Below are positions 34,192 through 43,334 of a stretch of DNA of 64,000 bases, piece after piece. The DNA is from Candidatus Poribacteria bacterium (lineage in GTDB: Bacteria; Poribacteria; WGA-4E; WGA-3G): the NCBI GenBank assembly GCA_958295815.1, contig OY282374.1, forward strand, positions 3,504,856 to 3,568,855. Direction: 5' to 3'. Positions within the stretch are counted from its first letter, which is position 1. Every line of letters begins with the position of its first letter. The notes under the pieces were generated by a model, which was given only the letters and a program-made list of their open reading frames with translations, searched no databases and was not told the origin of the DNA. A program made the position numbers and the translations under genes.

Positions 34192-35868
34192 ATGGAACTT
34201 TCAGGAGCGCAAATCCTTATTGACGGTCTCAAGCGGGAAGGCGTCGAATATATCTTCGGTGTGAACGGTGGCGCAGCGATGCCGATTTTCGATGCTTTGT
34301 ACAGTGAGACAGATGTAAAATTGATTCCCATGCGGCATGAACAAGGGGCTTCCCACGCCGCTGACGGTTACGCACGCGCCACAGGAAATGTCGGTGTTGT
34401 ACTCGCAACCTCCGGTCCTGGCGCAACCAATCTCGTCACAGGTATCGCAACCGCCTATATGGATTCGATTCCTATGGTCGCGATCACTGGACAGGTTTTC
34501 ACGCACTATATCGGCAGCGATGCCTTCCAAGAGTGCGATGTTATCGGTGTAACACGTCCCATCTGTAAACACAGTTACCTCATCAAGAGTAGTGACGAGA
34601 TCGCAGATGTTGTCGCCGAAGCATTTCATATCGCAAAAACTGGGAAACCCGGTCCCGTGATCATTGACATCGCCAAAGACGCACAAATGCGTGAAGCACT
34701 GTTTCAGTATCCAGAAACAGTTGACATCCGCGGCTACAAGCCCCAAGTACATGGTGATCCAGAGCAGATCGCGAAGGCAGCAGCTCTTATTAAAGAAGCC
34801 AAACGTCCGATGCTGTATGCCGGTGGTGGTGTCGTACTTGCCAACGCCAGTGAGGAACTGCGGAAGTTCACTCTTAATACACAGATCCCGATTACCGTTA
34901 CCTTGATGGGGCTCGGCGCGTTCCCTGAAACACATCCACTCGCAATGGAAATGCCCGGAATGCACGGTTCCTGTTGTGCAAATTACGCCTTCACTGATTC
35001 CGACTTGGTTGTTGCCATCGGTGCAAGATTTGACGACCGTGTTACCGGTGATCTTGGTAAATTTGCCCCTAACGCCAAGAAAATCCATATCGATATTGAC
35101 GCCTCCTGTATTGGGAAAAATGTTCCCGTAGATGTCCCTATCGTCGGTGATGCGAAAAGCGTACTAACCGAACTAAACAAACAGGTCGGTCCAGCAGATA
35201 TCGACCCGTGGCGCGCCCAAATTCAAGAATGGAAGCAGAAGTACCCATTTGAGTATGAACAAAAGGGTGATAATGTGATGCCTCAATACGTCACTGAGCA
35301 GATTTATAAACATTTCAGCGATGCTATTGTTGTCGCTGATGTCGGGCAACACCAGATGTGGGCAGCACAATACTTCAAATTCACCGAACCTCGGCAGTGG
35401 CTTAATTCTGGAGGGCTCGGCACAATGGGCTTTAGCCTTCCAGCCGCAATCGGCGCACAACTCGGATGTCCGGATAAAACCGTCGTCAATATCAATGGAG
35501 ACGGGTCTTATATTATGACAATCCAAGAATTGGTGCCAGCGATTTCAATGAAGCTCCCACTTAAAGTCTTTATCATCAACAACATGTATCTGGGGATGGT
35601 ACGTCAATGGCAGGAACTCTTCCACGGCAAACGTTACTCCGCCGTTGATTACCACGATAATCCCGATTTTGCCTTGCTTGCAGAAGCATTCGGGGCTACT
35701 GGAATTCGGGTCGAACATCCAGATGATGTTGAACCCGCATTAGAGAAGGCGAAAGGGATTAACGACGGTCCCGTTGTCATTGACTTTATTGTTGATGAAG
35801 AAGAGAACGTGTTCCCGATGGTCCCAGCCGGTGCCGGCCTTGGGGACGTTATCCGCGGGTTATCTTAA
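34192..35868 (+). CDS. ilvB: acetolactate synthase, large (catalytic) subunit
   Basis: A 558-residue TPP/FAD enzyme that condenses pyruvate units (or pyruvate and 2-ketobutyrate) in branched-chain amino-acid synthesis. ATG 34192 has GAGGA 8 bases upstream; the in-frame ATG 34177 overlaps that site. The TPP-activating glutamate is Glu50 in PMRHEQGASHAADGYAR. TSGPGATNLVTGIATAYMDS and the QECD segment follow, then the central FAD-type domain (AIGARFDDRVTG). The TPP-Mg motif starts at Gly436-Asp437-Gly438 and ends NNMYLGMVRQWQELF. It is the first gene after the T-box. Confidence 0.97.
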   Translation: MELSGAQILIDGLKREGVEYIFGVNGGAAMPIFDALYSETDVKLIPMRHEQGASHAADGYARATGNVGVVLATSGPGATNLVTGIATAYMDSIPMVAITGQVFTHYIGSDAFQECDVIGVTRPICKHSYLIKSSDEIADVVAEAFHIAKTGKPGPVIIDIAKDAQMREALFQYPETVDIRGYKPQVHGDPEQIAKAAALIKEAKRPMLYAGGGVVLANASEELRKFTLNTQIPITVTLMGLGAFPETHPLAMEMPGMHGSCCANYAFTDSDLVVAIGARFDDRVTGDLGKFAPNAKKIHIDIDASCIGKNVPVDVPIVGDAKSVLTELNKQVGPADIDPWRAQIQEWKQKYPFEYEQKGDNVMPQYVTEQIYKHFSDAIVVADVGQHQMWAAQYFKFTEPRQWLNSGGLGTMGFSLPAAIGAQLGCPDKTVVNINGDGSYIMTIQELVPAISMKLPLKVFIINNMYLGMVRQWQELFHGKRYSAVDYHDNPDFALLAEAFGATGIRVEHPDDVEPALEKAKGINDGPVVIDFIVDEEENVFPMVPAGAGLGDVIRGLS

Positions 35869-35910
35869 TTTTCATAAGTTCTTTCGACAGGTTTTTTACT
35901 TAAACGTAGC

Positions 35911-35931
35911 ACTATGAATGTTATTCATAGT
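35911..35931. promoter_or_regulatory. perfect inverted repeat between ilvB and ilvN
   Basis: ACTATGAAT (35911-35919), GTT, ATTCATAGT (35923-35931). A 9-bp perfect dyad about 100 bases before ilvN. Could be an operator or an RNA hairpin; there is no T-run after it. Confidence 0.5.
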
Positions 35932-36036
35932 ATCTAAAATTGTTAAAATACCTGCTTTGGGTTATGGAAGTTTTTTACCAATTAGAATGCTGCAAGGACA
36001 ACATCCGCAGCAACTCAGAATCACATAGTTAAAAAA

Positions 36037-36537
36037 ATGAATCCAGAAGAACGACACATCTTTTCCGTTATGGTCGAAAACCGATTTGGAGTCCTCGCTC
36101 GCGTCGCAGGACTTTTTAGCGGACGCGGCTTTAATATTGACAGTCTTAATGTCGCCGAAACGCACGACAAGGGAATTTCGCACATCACTCTTGTCACGCA
36201 TGGTGACGCACAGATTATTGAACAGATCTACCAGCATCTAAACAGACTCATTGACGTTATTGAGGTGACCGACCTCTCCACTGGCACTCATGTTGAGCGA
36301 GAACTCGTTCTTATTAAGATTGCTACTGATGATCCTCAAAAACGCACCGAGATTCTACAAGTCGCGGAAGTTTTCCGTGGGCGGGTTATAGATATGAAAC
36401 CTACCACCCTTGTCCTTGAAATTACTGGTGATGAGGGTAAATTGAAAGCAGCGATTGATATTTTCAACACATACGGTATCCTTGAGTTAGCACGCACCGG
36501 TAAAGTAGCGATGCTGCGCGGGTCTGAAAAACAGTAA
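36037..36537 (+). CDS. ilvN: acetolactate synthase, small (regulatory) subunit
   Basis: A 166-residue regulatory subunit with an N-terminal ACT domain ([40 protein letters not shown]) that binds valine for feedback inhibition. The C-terminal half ([33 protein letters not shown]) is the ALS_ss_C domain. Length is typical. No clear ribosome site precedes ATG 36037. It follows ilvB by 168 bases that contain a perfect dyad, so it may have some independent control. Confidence 0.95.
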   Translation: MNPEERHIFSVMVENRFGVLARVAGLFSGRGFNIDSLNVAETHDKGISHITLVTHGDAQIIEQIYQHLNRLIDVIEVTDLSTGTHVERELVLIKIATDDPQKRTEILQVAEVFRGRVIDMKPTTLVLEITGDEGKLKAAIDIFNTYGILELARTGKVAMLRGSEKQ

Positions 36538-36550
36538 CTTACATATTCCT

Positions 36551-36578
36551 CAGTAGGAGCGACCTCTCGGTCGCAACT
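36551..36578. repeat. REP-like element GTAGGAGCGACCTC...GGTCGCAAC
   Basis: GCGACC (36559-36564) and GGTCGC (36569-36574) form the stem after GTAGGA. It lies between ilvN and ilvC. The wording is close to the GTAGGAGCGA-type REP sequences known in other bacteria. Confidence 0.65.
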
Positions 36579-36608
36579 TCTCATTTTATTAGACAAGGAA
36601 CAGACTTT

Positions 36609-37601
<993 letters not shown>

Positions 37602-37624
37602 AACTCTTTTCCTCAACTTAGGTA

Positions 37625-37645
37625 GGTGCGGTTTCCAACCGTACC
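37625..37645. repeat. palindrome GGTGCGGTTTCCAACCGTACC upstream of the GNAT gene
   Basis: GGTGCGGTT (37625-37633) and AACCGTACC (37637-37645) pair over 9 bp with one G-U and a TCC loop. It lies 6 bases before the next start codon and takes the place of a ribosome site. Same family as the GGTTTCCAACC elements near 50980. Confidence 0.6.
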
Positions 37646-37651
37646 GATCGT

Positions 37652-38086
37652 ATGGATTTATTCGACAAAACAGACACCTTCTCCATCCGGGAGTGCCGTC
37701 CAGAAGAGGCAAAAGCACTTCTCGCTTTGTGGCAAGCTGCTGGAACATCTCCGAGCGTCACTGATACGGTTACAGACGTTCGAGGTGCAATAGAAAGTTC
37801 TGCATCCGTATTGATTGCTGTAGCGGATCAACGCATCGTCGGTTCCCTAATCGTAACTTTCGATGGATGGCGAGGCAACATGTATCGGATAGCAGTACAT
37901 CCTGACTACCGGCGGTGTGGCATTGGACGAGCCTTAGTTAGAGAAGGAGAGAGAGGTCTGGCTGAACAAGGTGTTAAACGCATCACTGCCCTCGTGGAAG
38001 AGAAATATCCGTGGGCTACTGCATTTTGGTCCGCGGTCGGATATGAAATAGAGCCTGGAGTAGTCCGATTTTTCCACAATCCCTAA
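37652..38086 (+). CDS. GNAT-family N-acetyltransferase
   Basis: A 144-residue single-domain acetyltransferase. The acetyl-CoA binding motif A is MYRIAVHPDYRRCGIGRALV, with the R-x-x-G-x-G/A loop, and motif B is ATAFWSAVGYE. The N-terminus FSIRECRPEEAKALLALWQA is typical of the fold. The substrate, possibly a small amine or a protein N-terminus, is unknown. No ribosome site is seen because a palindrome abuts the start. Confidence 0.88.
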   Translation: MDLFDKTDTFSIRECRPEEAKALLALWQAAGTSPSVTDTVTDVRGAIESSASVLIAVADQRIVGSLIVTFDGWRGNMYRIAVHPDYRRCGIGRALVREGERGLAEQGVKRITALVEEKYPWATAFWSAVGYEIEPGVVRFFHNP

Positions 38087-38114
38087 ATAGTAGTAACACG
38101 CGAGGAGGTACGCC

Positions 38115-39233
38115 GTGAAATTCAGAGGATATCTACTTGATGATACCGTTAGCAGCGTTTATGGATTGGCAGTCGCTGATATAAACGGTGACGGTCAGCT
38201 CGACATTATCGCTGGCTCTACAGGCGAACCCATCATTGCTTGGTACGAGGCTCCTCACTGGAAAAGGCATCTCGTGACTGACCAAGGTAGTGGCCATATC
38301 ACCATCGCACCTTATGATCTCACTGGCAACGGCACGCCCGATCTCATCGTTGGCAGCGGTTTCAATCGTGGCGTAAACGCTGCAGGTGGATACCTACAGT
38401 GGCTTGAGGCACCGGCACAAGATGGACAGAACTGGAAAAGCTACCGCGTCGCAGAGGTCCCCTTTATTCACCGAATCGCACTCGTTAATCTATCCCGGAG
38501 TGCGTCAGTATCAACCCCCTTTCTTATGGTCGCCTCAATCCGAGGTGAAGACGGCAAACCCGGTGAATGGCATAGTCCTGGCTCCCTCTGGTGCTACGAA
38601 TTATCAGATACCCCGCGAGATACAAACTCTTGGGAATCCCATCTCCTTGATGATGACCTCCACATCAACCACGGCTTAAGTATCAATGATGTCGATCAAG
38701 ATGGACGCGACGACGTGTTGGTTAGCTGCACGGAAGGACTGATTTGGTATGAACCCCCCGCAGCACCAATGACAGAAAAATGGGGTAAATGGATCATCAG
38801 TGACCGCGAGTGTAGCGATACGTTCGCCGCTGATATTGATGGCGACGGAGTCAACGAAATTTTAGCAATTGAACCGTGGCACGGCAATAATCTCGTCTGG
38901 TATAAAGCCACTGGAGACCTGCGAACCGATCCGTGGCATCGTTATGTCATAGACGATACGCTCAATCGCGGACACTCCCTCGCCGCCGTTGATGTTGATG
39001 ATGACGGTGTCCTTGAGGTTATTTGTGGTTACAACGGCGAAGGCACAAGTTTACATCTCTACCGACCAGAGAATCTAGCGCAAAATCGATGGAGCAAAGA
39101 GACAATCGACAATGGTGGCATAGGTGTTGGACAGATGCACGTCCTTGACATGAACGGAAACGGTAGATTAGACATCGTCGCCAGCGGTCTCAGCACAGGC
39201 AATGTCAAGTGGTACGAAAACCAACCCGGTTAA
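38115..39233 (+). CDS. FG-GAP/VCBS repeat protein
   Basis: A 372-residue beta-propeller built from about six FG-GAP repeats with calcium-loop wording: VADINGDGQLDIIAGSTGE, DLTGNGTPDLIVGSG, DVDQDGRDDVLVSCTEG, DIDGDGVNEILAIEPW and DMNGNGRLDIVASGLSTG. GTG 38115 follows GAGGAGG. No signal peptide is visible, unlike most such proteins, so it may be cytoplasmic or the start may be internal. Role unknown; these repeats usually mediate binding. Confidence 0.8.
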   Translation: MKFRGYLLDDTVSSVYGLAVADINGDGQLDIIAGSTGEPIIAWYEAPHWKRHLVTDQGSGHITIAPYDLTGNGTPDLIVGSGFNRGVNAAGGYLQWLEAPAQDGQNWKSYRVAEVPFIHRIALVNLSRSASVSTPFLMVASIRGEDGKPGEWHSPGSLWCYELSDTPRDTNSWESHLLDDDLHINHGLSINDVDQDGRDDVLVSCTEGLIWYEPPAAPMTEKWGKWIISDRECSDTFAADIDGDGVNEILAIEPWHGNNLVWYKATGDLRTDPWHRYVIDDTLNRGHSLAAVDVDDDGVLEVICGYNGEGTSLHLYRPENLAQNRWSKETIDNGGIGVGQMHVLDMNGNGRLDIVASGLSTGNVKWYENQPG

Positions 39234-39767
39234 GCAATCCTTTCAACTCATCCTGAAAATCCTAAAATCTTGTAAATCCTGATTCAGACAATCCATAACT
39301 AAAAATCGAATAATCTTATCTAAAAAGATCCGATCACCACAAGTATTTATAAGCAATTTATGGCGGTAGAATACAATTTGTGTGGTATATGTGTACAATT
39401 TTGCATATATACGTGCAATTTTTGCGTATTTGACAATTGCTTACTGGAAATTATAAACGAATTTTTATTGTAAATTTTTTTCGTTGCAAATACAGACATT
39501 TTATTCATGAATCCAGTGTTTACTTACATTTTCATCGTGTCCCTGCCATAATATTTCTTGGAATTGTAGCGTTTTGATACCAATGTCTTTTTTCCTCGTG
39601 GCATTGGCATGAAATTTGCTTTATTAACAATATAATTTGTGAAAATATTGCAATTTTTGCATGCTGAGCAATAGGAAAATTGCGAACGGATACTAAGAAA
39701 GGCTAAGCTCCGCGTGATTGATATCTGCGCGTGGGTTGGCAAATCTATTATATAGGGGGACAGGACA
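39234..39767. other. AT-rich 534-base intergenic region
   Basis: It begins with a dispersed repeat (CATCCTGAAAATCCTAAAAT, from 39250). The rest is clearly more AT-rich than the neighbours, with repeated TGCAATTTTTGC words (near 39413 and 39649) and TATATAC-type runs. No gene is supported; a minus-strand ORF at 39524-39973 is antisense to the orphan gene. Confidence 0.6.
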
Positions 39768-40313
39768 ATGAGTAGTAATGGGACACGAAATTCACAACTG
39801 ATAACATCTGAAATACTTGAACTCACAGAGCAAATGCTTAACCTTACAGAGCAGATGAATGATCTTGCGAATCGCATGCTTAAGCTTGCTGTTCCAACGG
39901 AACATGAGAGAAACGGTGCTGAGAAGGATTGGACAATAGAAAGGTTTTCGGAATTAGTGCCTGAATTACTCAAAGAACGTTATGAAGAGCAAAACAGAGA
40001 TGGCGAATTATACAGATTGGGAGCAGAATTAAAAAATTTCATTCAAGAACAACAATGGGAACTAACCCACCAATTTGGGGTAAAACACATTTTCTTTTTC
40101 TCTGGAAATAGACGGATTTTTGGTATTAATCTTTTTTCGTCACGACCAAGACTTACTTTTTGTGGCGTAACCGAAAAAGACGTGAGGTCGATTGTGCCCG
40201 AATGTAGTTTTACGTCTTACCCCCAATATGCACAATTAGTGTGCCATCGGGGTCCAACAGTAGAAGACCTGCGTCCACTTTTTGAATTTATCTATCACAA
40301 CAACGCATTCTAA
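39768..40313 (+). CDS. orphan protein with N-terminal coiled coil, unknown function
   Basis: A 181-residue soluble protein. ATG 39768 lies 6 bases after AGGGGGACAGG. Residues about 15-45 form leucine/methionine heptads (LELTEQMLNLTEQMNDLANR), a likely short coiled coil. A charged middle (ERFSELVPELLKERYEE) leads to a more globular C-terminus (HIFFFSGNRRIFGINLF, HRGPTVEDLRPLFEFIYHN). Base composition is AT-rich like the spacer before it, which suggests later acquisition. I do not recognise the family. Confidence 0.65.
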   Translation: MSSNGTRNSQLITSEILELTEQMLNLTEQMNDLANRMLKLAVPTEHERNGAEKDWTIERFSELVPELLKERYEEQNRDGELYRLGAELKNFIQEQQWELTHQFGVKHIFFFSGNRRIFGINLFSSRPRLTFCGVTEKDVRSIVPECSFTSYPQYAQLVCHRGPTVEDLRPLFEFIYHNNAF

Positions 40314-40327
40314 CCAAAAATTGACGG

Positions 40328-41461
40328 CTATTCTTCAATCGCTTCAACGTTGGCACGGGGTAGGATCGTCTGTTCACCGTCCGCGAGTTCGACGCGCAAG
40401 ACGCGCACCTGTGCCTCTGTCTCCAAGTTCTGGAGTTCTACCGGAAGTTCTATGACGCGTCCTAATTGCCCGAAATACGGTTCCCTAATGATGCGCACCG
40501 AACTTCCTACTTCCAGGATCCCATCAGCAGTATCATCCGTCGCATCCGATCCTGATCCTGTTGCCTCTGAAGCGAGTGGAATCAAGATTTCTGGGCGAAC
40601 CACACCAGCACGTATCTGTGTTGCCCCGTTAATAGAGGTCTTCATACCTTCCCGCGCTTTTAAAAGCGTGAATGTCTGTTCCGCCATCGCAATGCGTCCG
40701 AACCCTTCCGTGATAACCAGTGTAATGCCAATCTCCTCAGAACCGGTAATTGCCACACCGAGTTCATAGCCGAGGAGTTCTCGTAGATCCGCATCATCAA
40801 TCCCCCCAGCAATGATACCTCTCACACCGTGCTGAACGGCTTTCTGAATCGCATCTGTCCTAACCAGTGAACCACCAACCAGAATGTTATCTCGGTGTTC
40901 GGGGAGGATCTGTTCAGTCGTCAATTCATCACTCGACGATTTGGCAACAACGGCAAGGTTACCTATTGTTTCACCACCAATCCCGAAGATGCCTTGGATG
41001 TACGTGCCGTATGTTTCTACAGTAACCCCTTCAGTCGGAAGAGTCTCTGTTACTGTTCCATCTGTGTACGCCTTGACTTCGACCGGAATGGGCGGTTCAC
41101 GGAGAATAACCTGTCCTGTGACATCAGAGACCGCTTCAATTGTACCGTCAATCGGTGAGAGTGCCTGCGATTTGAAAAGCCCAAAAAGCCCTTTTGTTGT
41201 GGCGATAATCTCGTCTTTTGAGACGGCTTCGCCTACAGGTTTGAGCATGTGTTCGGTGACTTCATCGGGTGGGACACTAAGTAGGTTGGCAACGTTCAAT
41301 AGTTGGACGTTACCCGGTAGATCCGCCTTTGCGACGATATCTTCTGCCTTGACTGTCGCACCGGCTTCGACAAGCACCTCACCTTCAAGTGGGAGACGGC
41401 GTTCTTTTTGAATTGTCGTTCCCTTGGTAACTTTCAGACCGGGAGTATATGCATGCGCCAT
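40328..41461 (-). CDS. barrel-sandwich-hybrid and KOW-domain protein, unknown function
   Basis: A 377-residue protein without signal peptide. The first half has repeated G-x-V-x-V-x-x-G-x-x-V units (LEGEVLVEAGATVKAEDIVA, SPIDGTIEAVSDVTGQVILR), as in lipoyl/biotinyl-type or RNA-polymerase-like barrel-sandwich folds, but no MKM lysine for a lipoyl group. The middle (VGGSLVRTDAIQKAVQHGVR, AGGIDDADLRELLG) looks like an alpha/beta Rossmann-like part. The C-terminus, SVRIIREPYFGQLGRVIELP, is a KOW motif like those of NusG and ribosomal proteins, suggesting nucleic-acid contact. GAGGTTAATTA precedes ATG 41461. Function unknown. Confidence 0.7.
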   Translation of the reverse strand: MAHAYTPGLKVTKGTTIQKERRLPLEGEVLVEAGATVKAEDIVAKADLPGNVQLLNVANLLSVPPDEVTEHMLKPVGEAVSKDEIIATTKGLFGLFKSQALSPIDGTIEAVSDVTGQVILREPPIPVEVKAYTDGTVTETLPTEGVTVETYGTYIQGIFGIGGETIGNLAVVAKSSSDELTTEQILPEHRDNILVGGSLVRTDAIQKAVQHGVRGIIAGGIDDADLRELLGYELGVAITGSEEIGITLVITEGFGRIAMAEQTFTLLKAREGMKTSINGATQIRAGVVRPEILIPLASEATGSGSDATDDTADGILEVGSSVRIIREPYFGQLGRVIELPVELQNLETEAQVRVLRVELADGEQTILPRANVEAIEE

Positions 41462-41592
41462 TAATTAACCTCAATTTCAAAATATAATCTATTGCTATGA
41501 ACTGCTATAAGTAGACTGTCTTTAATATATTATACCATTTTCGTCGTGTTTATGCTAAAATGAAATCAGAATCTAAACAAGGTGAAATAGCA

Positions 41593-42441
41593 ATGGCAAA
41601 CCAAGGCGTAGCTTACAAAACCGACAAAATCATGCCGACATGGGCACAACTCGCTGAAATGGGGCGTGATCTCCAGTTTTACCCAAGCGTCACCCGGCGT
41701 CCAAAGGTGCTGACCCAGAAACATTTGACTGGTTTCAACCGTGTCGGCTATATCAAAGGCATCCCAGTTTTCAGTGAAACTGAGATTGGTGAGCAGCGTC
41801 AGTACTTTGATGCCTTGTTGGCGAGTGTTCTCTCAGAGGGCGGAAGTAGTTATTCAATTATCTCTGCCCACATGAAATATGGAAAAGTCTACGACATTCT
41901 CACCCACCCAAAGATCGTTGCCTGTGTAAAAGACCTCATCGGCGAGAACGTTATCGGTTGGGGCGCGCACTACTTCTGCAAAATGCCGCGCGACTCAAAA
42001 ACTGTCGGCTGGCATCAAGACGCAGGGTACTGGCCACTCACACCCTCCAAAACTGTTACCGTCTGGCTCGCGATCGACGATGCCACCATAGAAAATGGGG
42101 CAATGCGGTTCATCTCAGGTTCGCATCACCTCGGACACTTAACACCTCGGCACACCACACCAGGCGAAGACAGTGTATTAGGACAAGTCGTTGAAGATGC
42201 CGAACAATATGGCGAACCCGTGGATGTTGAACTCAAAGCCGGTGAAATTTCTATCCATACCGACTTACTTCTACACGGATCGAACGCCAATCCCTCGCCG
42301 AAGCGACGCTGCGGTCTTACCTTACGCTACTGCACCACTGATGTCCAAGCATCCTTTCGTTGGGATAAAGAAGGGGTCGTTGTAAGTGGAGAGGATAGAA
42401 GCGGTCACTGGGGAAATCCACCGCGTCCTACTGCCGATTAA
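41593..42441 (+). CDS. phytanoyl-CoA dioxygenase (PhyH) family protein
   Basis: A 282-residue Fe(II)/2-oxoglutarate dioxygenase. ATG 41593 has AAGGTGA 7 bases upstream; the in-frame ATG 41560 adds 11 residues without support. The iron-binding facial triad is His and Asp of GWHQDAGYW with the distal His of DLLLHGSNANPS, and the 2-oxoglutarate-binding Arg is in RRCGLTLRY. GAMRFISGSHHLGHL is typical. The substrate is unknown; in Poribacteria-like genomes this family is greatly expanded. Confidence 0.9.
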   Translation: MANQGVAYKTDKIMPTWAQLAEMGRDLQFYPSVTRRPKVLTQKHLTGFNRVGYIKGIPVFSETEIGEQRQYFDALLASVLSEGGSSYSIISAHMKYGKVYDILTHPKIVACVKDLIGENVIGWGAHYFCKMPRDSKTVGWHQDAGYWPLTPSKTVTVWLAIDDATIENGAMRFISGSHHLGHLTPRHTTPGEDSVLGQVVEDAEQYGEPVDVELKAGEISIHTDLLLHGSNANPSPKRRCGLTLRYCTTDVQASFRWDKEGVVVSGEDRSGHWGNPPRPTAD

Positions 42442-42471
42442 TCCGATATGCTGTAAAAAACTGAAAATCGT

Positions 42472-43203
42472 CTATTTCACATTAGGTAAAATATCTAAAA
42501 TTTCGGATAAAGTGCTGATATGATAATCAGGATAAGATGTAAACCCATTTGGAAGCGGGTCATTATCCTTATTAAACCAGATTATTGGCATTGGCACCTT
42601 CTTGGCACAGAGTATATCGAATGGATGATCCCCTACATAGACGGTTTCCTCTGCTTTAACTTGTGCTCTCTGTATACCTATCTGGAGTATTCTCGGATCG
42701 GGCTTTGAGATGCCGACCTCTTCTGAGGCGATTATAAACTCAAAATAGTCAGCAATTCCCACTTTTCTACAAAGATCCAGTAATGTCTTAGGAAAATTGG
42801 AAACGATACCGAGAGGCAGCCCTTTCGTTTGAAGTCTGTCTAAAACCCTCCATGTTTCTGGGGGCGCACTCCAGTTTTGTGTCGGACCGTGAACATCCCG
42901 AAGTTTCATGACTAAACCCTTAATGTTTACTTCCTGACCTTTTAAAGCTTCTTGAAGAACAACGTATTCCCACTTCCTGTCAAATTCCTCGTCAGACATT
43001 CTCGGCGCGCCTTTCTGTTCTTGCATTATAGTTTCGGCGACCCATAGTTCACCCACCTTACAACCACGTTTCAAATCTTCCAATGCAACGTTGATAGTAA
43101 GTTGCTGGCACCTATCAAGGAGTACCTCCTCTGAGGACGGTGTCAGGAATAATAGCGTCTGTCCGACATCAAAAATAACGAATTTGATTTGGGTTACGTC
43201 CAT
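42472..43203 (-). CDS. HAD-superfamily hydrolase
   Basis: A 243-residue haloacid-dehalogenase-type hydrolase. Motif I is FVIFDVGQTLLFL, with nucleophile Asp but Gly in place of the second Asp, as in the HDHD3/YjjG-like branch. Motif II is GIVSNFPKT, motif III is the Lys of SKPDPRILQ, and motif IV is VYVGDHPFDILCAK. An alpha-helical cap lies between motifs I and II. Likely a small-molecule phosphatase; substrate unknown. Start ATG 43203 has only a weak ribosome site. Confidence 0.85.
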   Translation of the reverse strand: MDVTQIKFVIFDVGQTLLFLTPSSEEVLLDRCQQLTINVALEDLKRGCKVGELWVAETIMQEQKGAPRMSDEEFDRKWEYVVLQEALKGQEVNIKGLVMKLRDVHGPTQNWSAPPETWRVLDRLQTKGLPLGIVSNFPKTLLDLCRKVGIADYFEFIIASEEVGISKPDPRILQIGIQRAQVKAEETVYVGDHPFDILCAKKVPMPIIWFNKDNDPLPNGFTSYPDYHISTLSEILDILPNVK

Positions 43204-43294
43204 GCTTACTTCTGATCCTATCTACGTCCAAGCTGTTAAAATGATACCACATTTGGTGGTAACAATCAAAAGGTCGGCTGCGTCCTTCTATCTG

Positions 43295-43322
43295 CTGTAG
43301 GAGGGATCTCCGCATCCCGACT
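43295..43322. repeat. REP-like element CTGTAGGAGGGATCTCCGCA...CGACT
   Basis: A short copy of the CTGTAGGAGG...CCCGACT family, with GGAG/CTCC pairing, between the HAD gene start and the permease gene stop. Confidence 0.65.
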
Positions 43323-43334
43323 CCTCCGTATACC

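Noticed and set aside
34201..35088. 295-codon ORF antisense to ilvB
   Set aside because: It lies fully within ilvB on the other strand, has no motif or ribosome site, and reads as a codon-usage shadow.
39524..39973. 149-codon minus-strand ORF in the AT-rich region
   Set aside because: Serine-rich antisense frame covering the promoter side of the orphan gene, with no ribosome site or motif.
40884..41411. 175-codon plus-strand ORF
   Set aside because: Serine- and valine-rich antisense frame of the barrel-sandwich/KOW gene.
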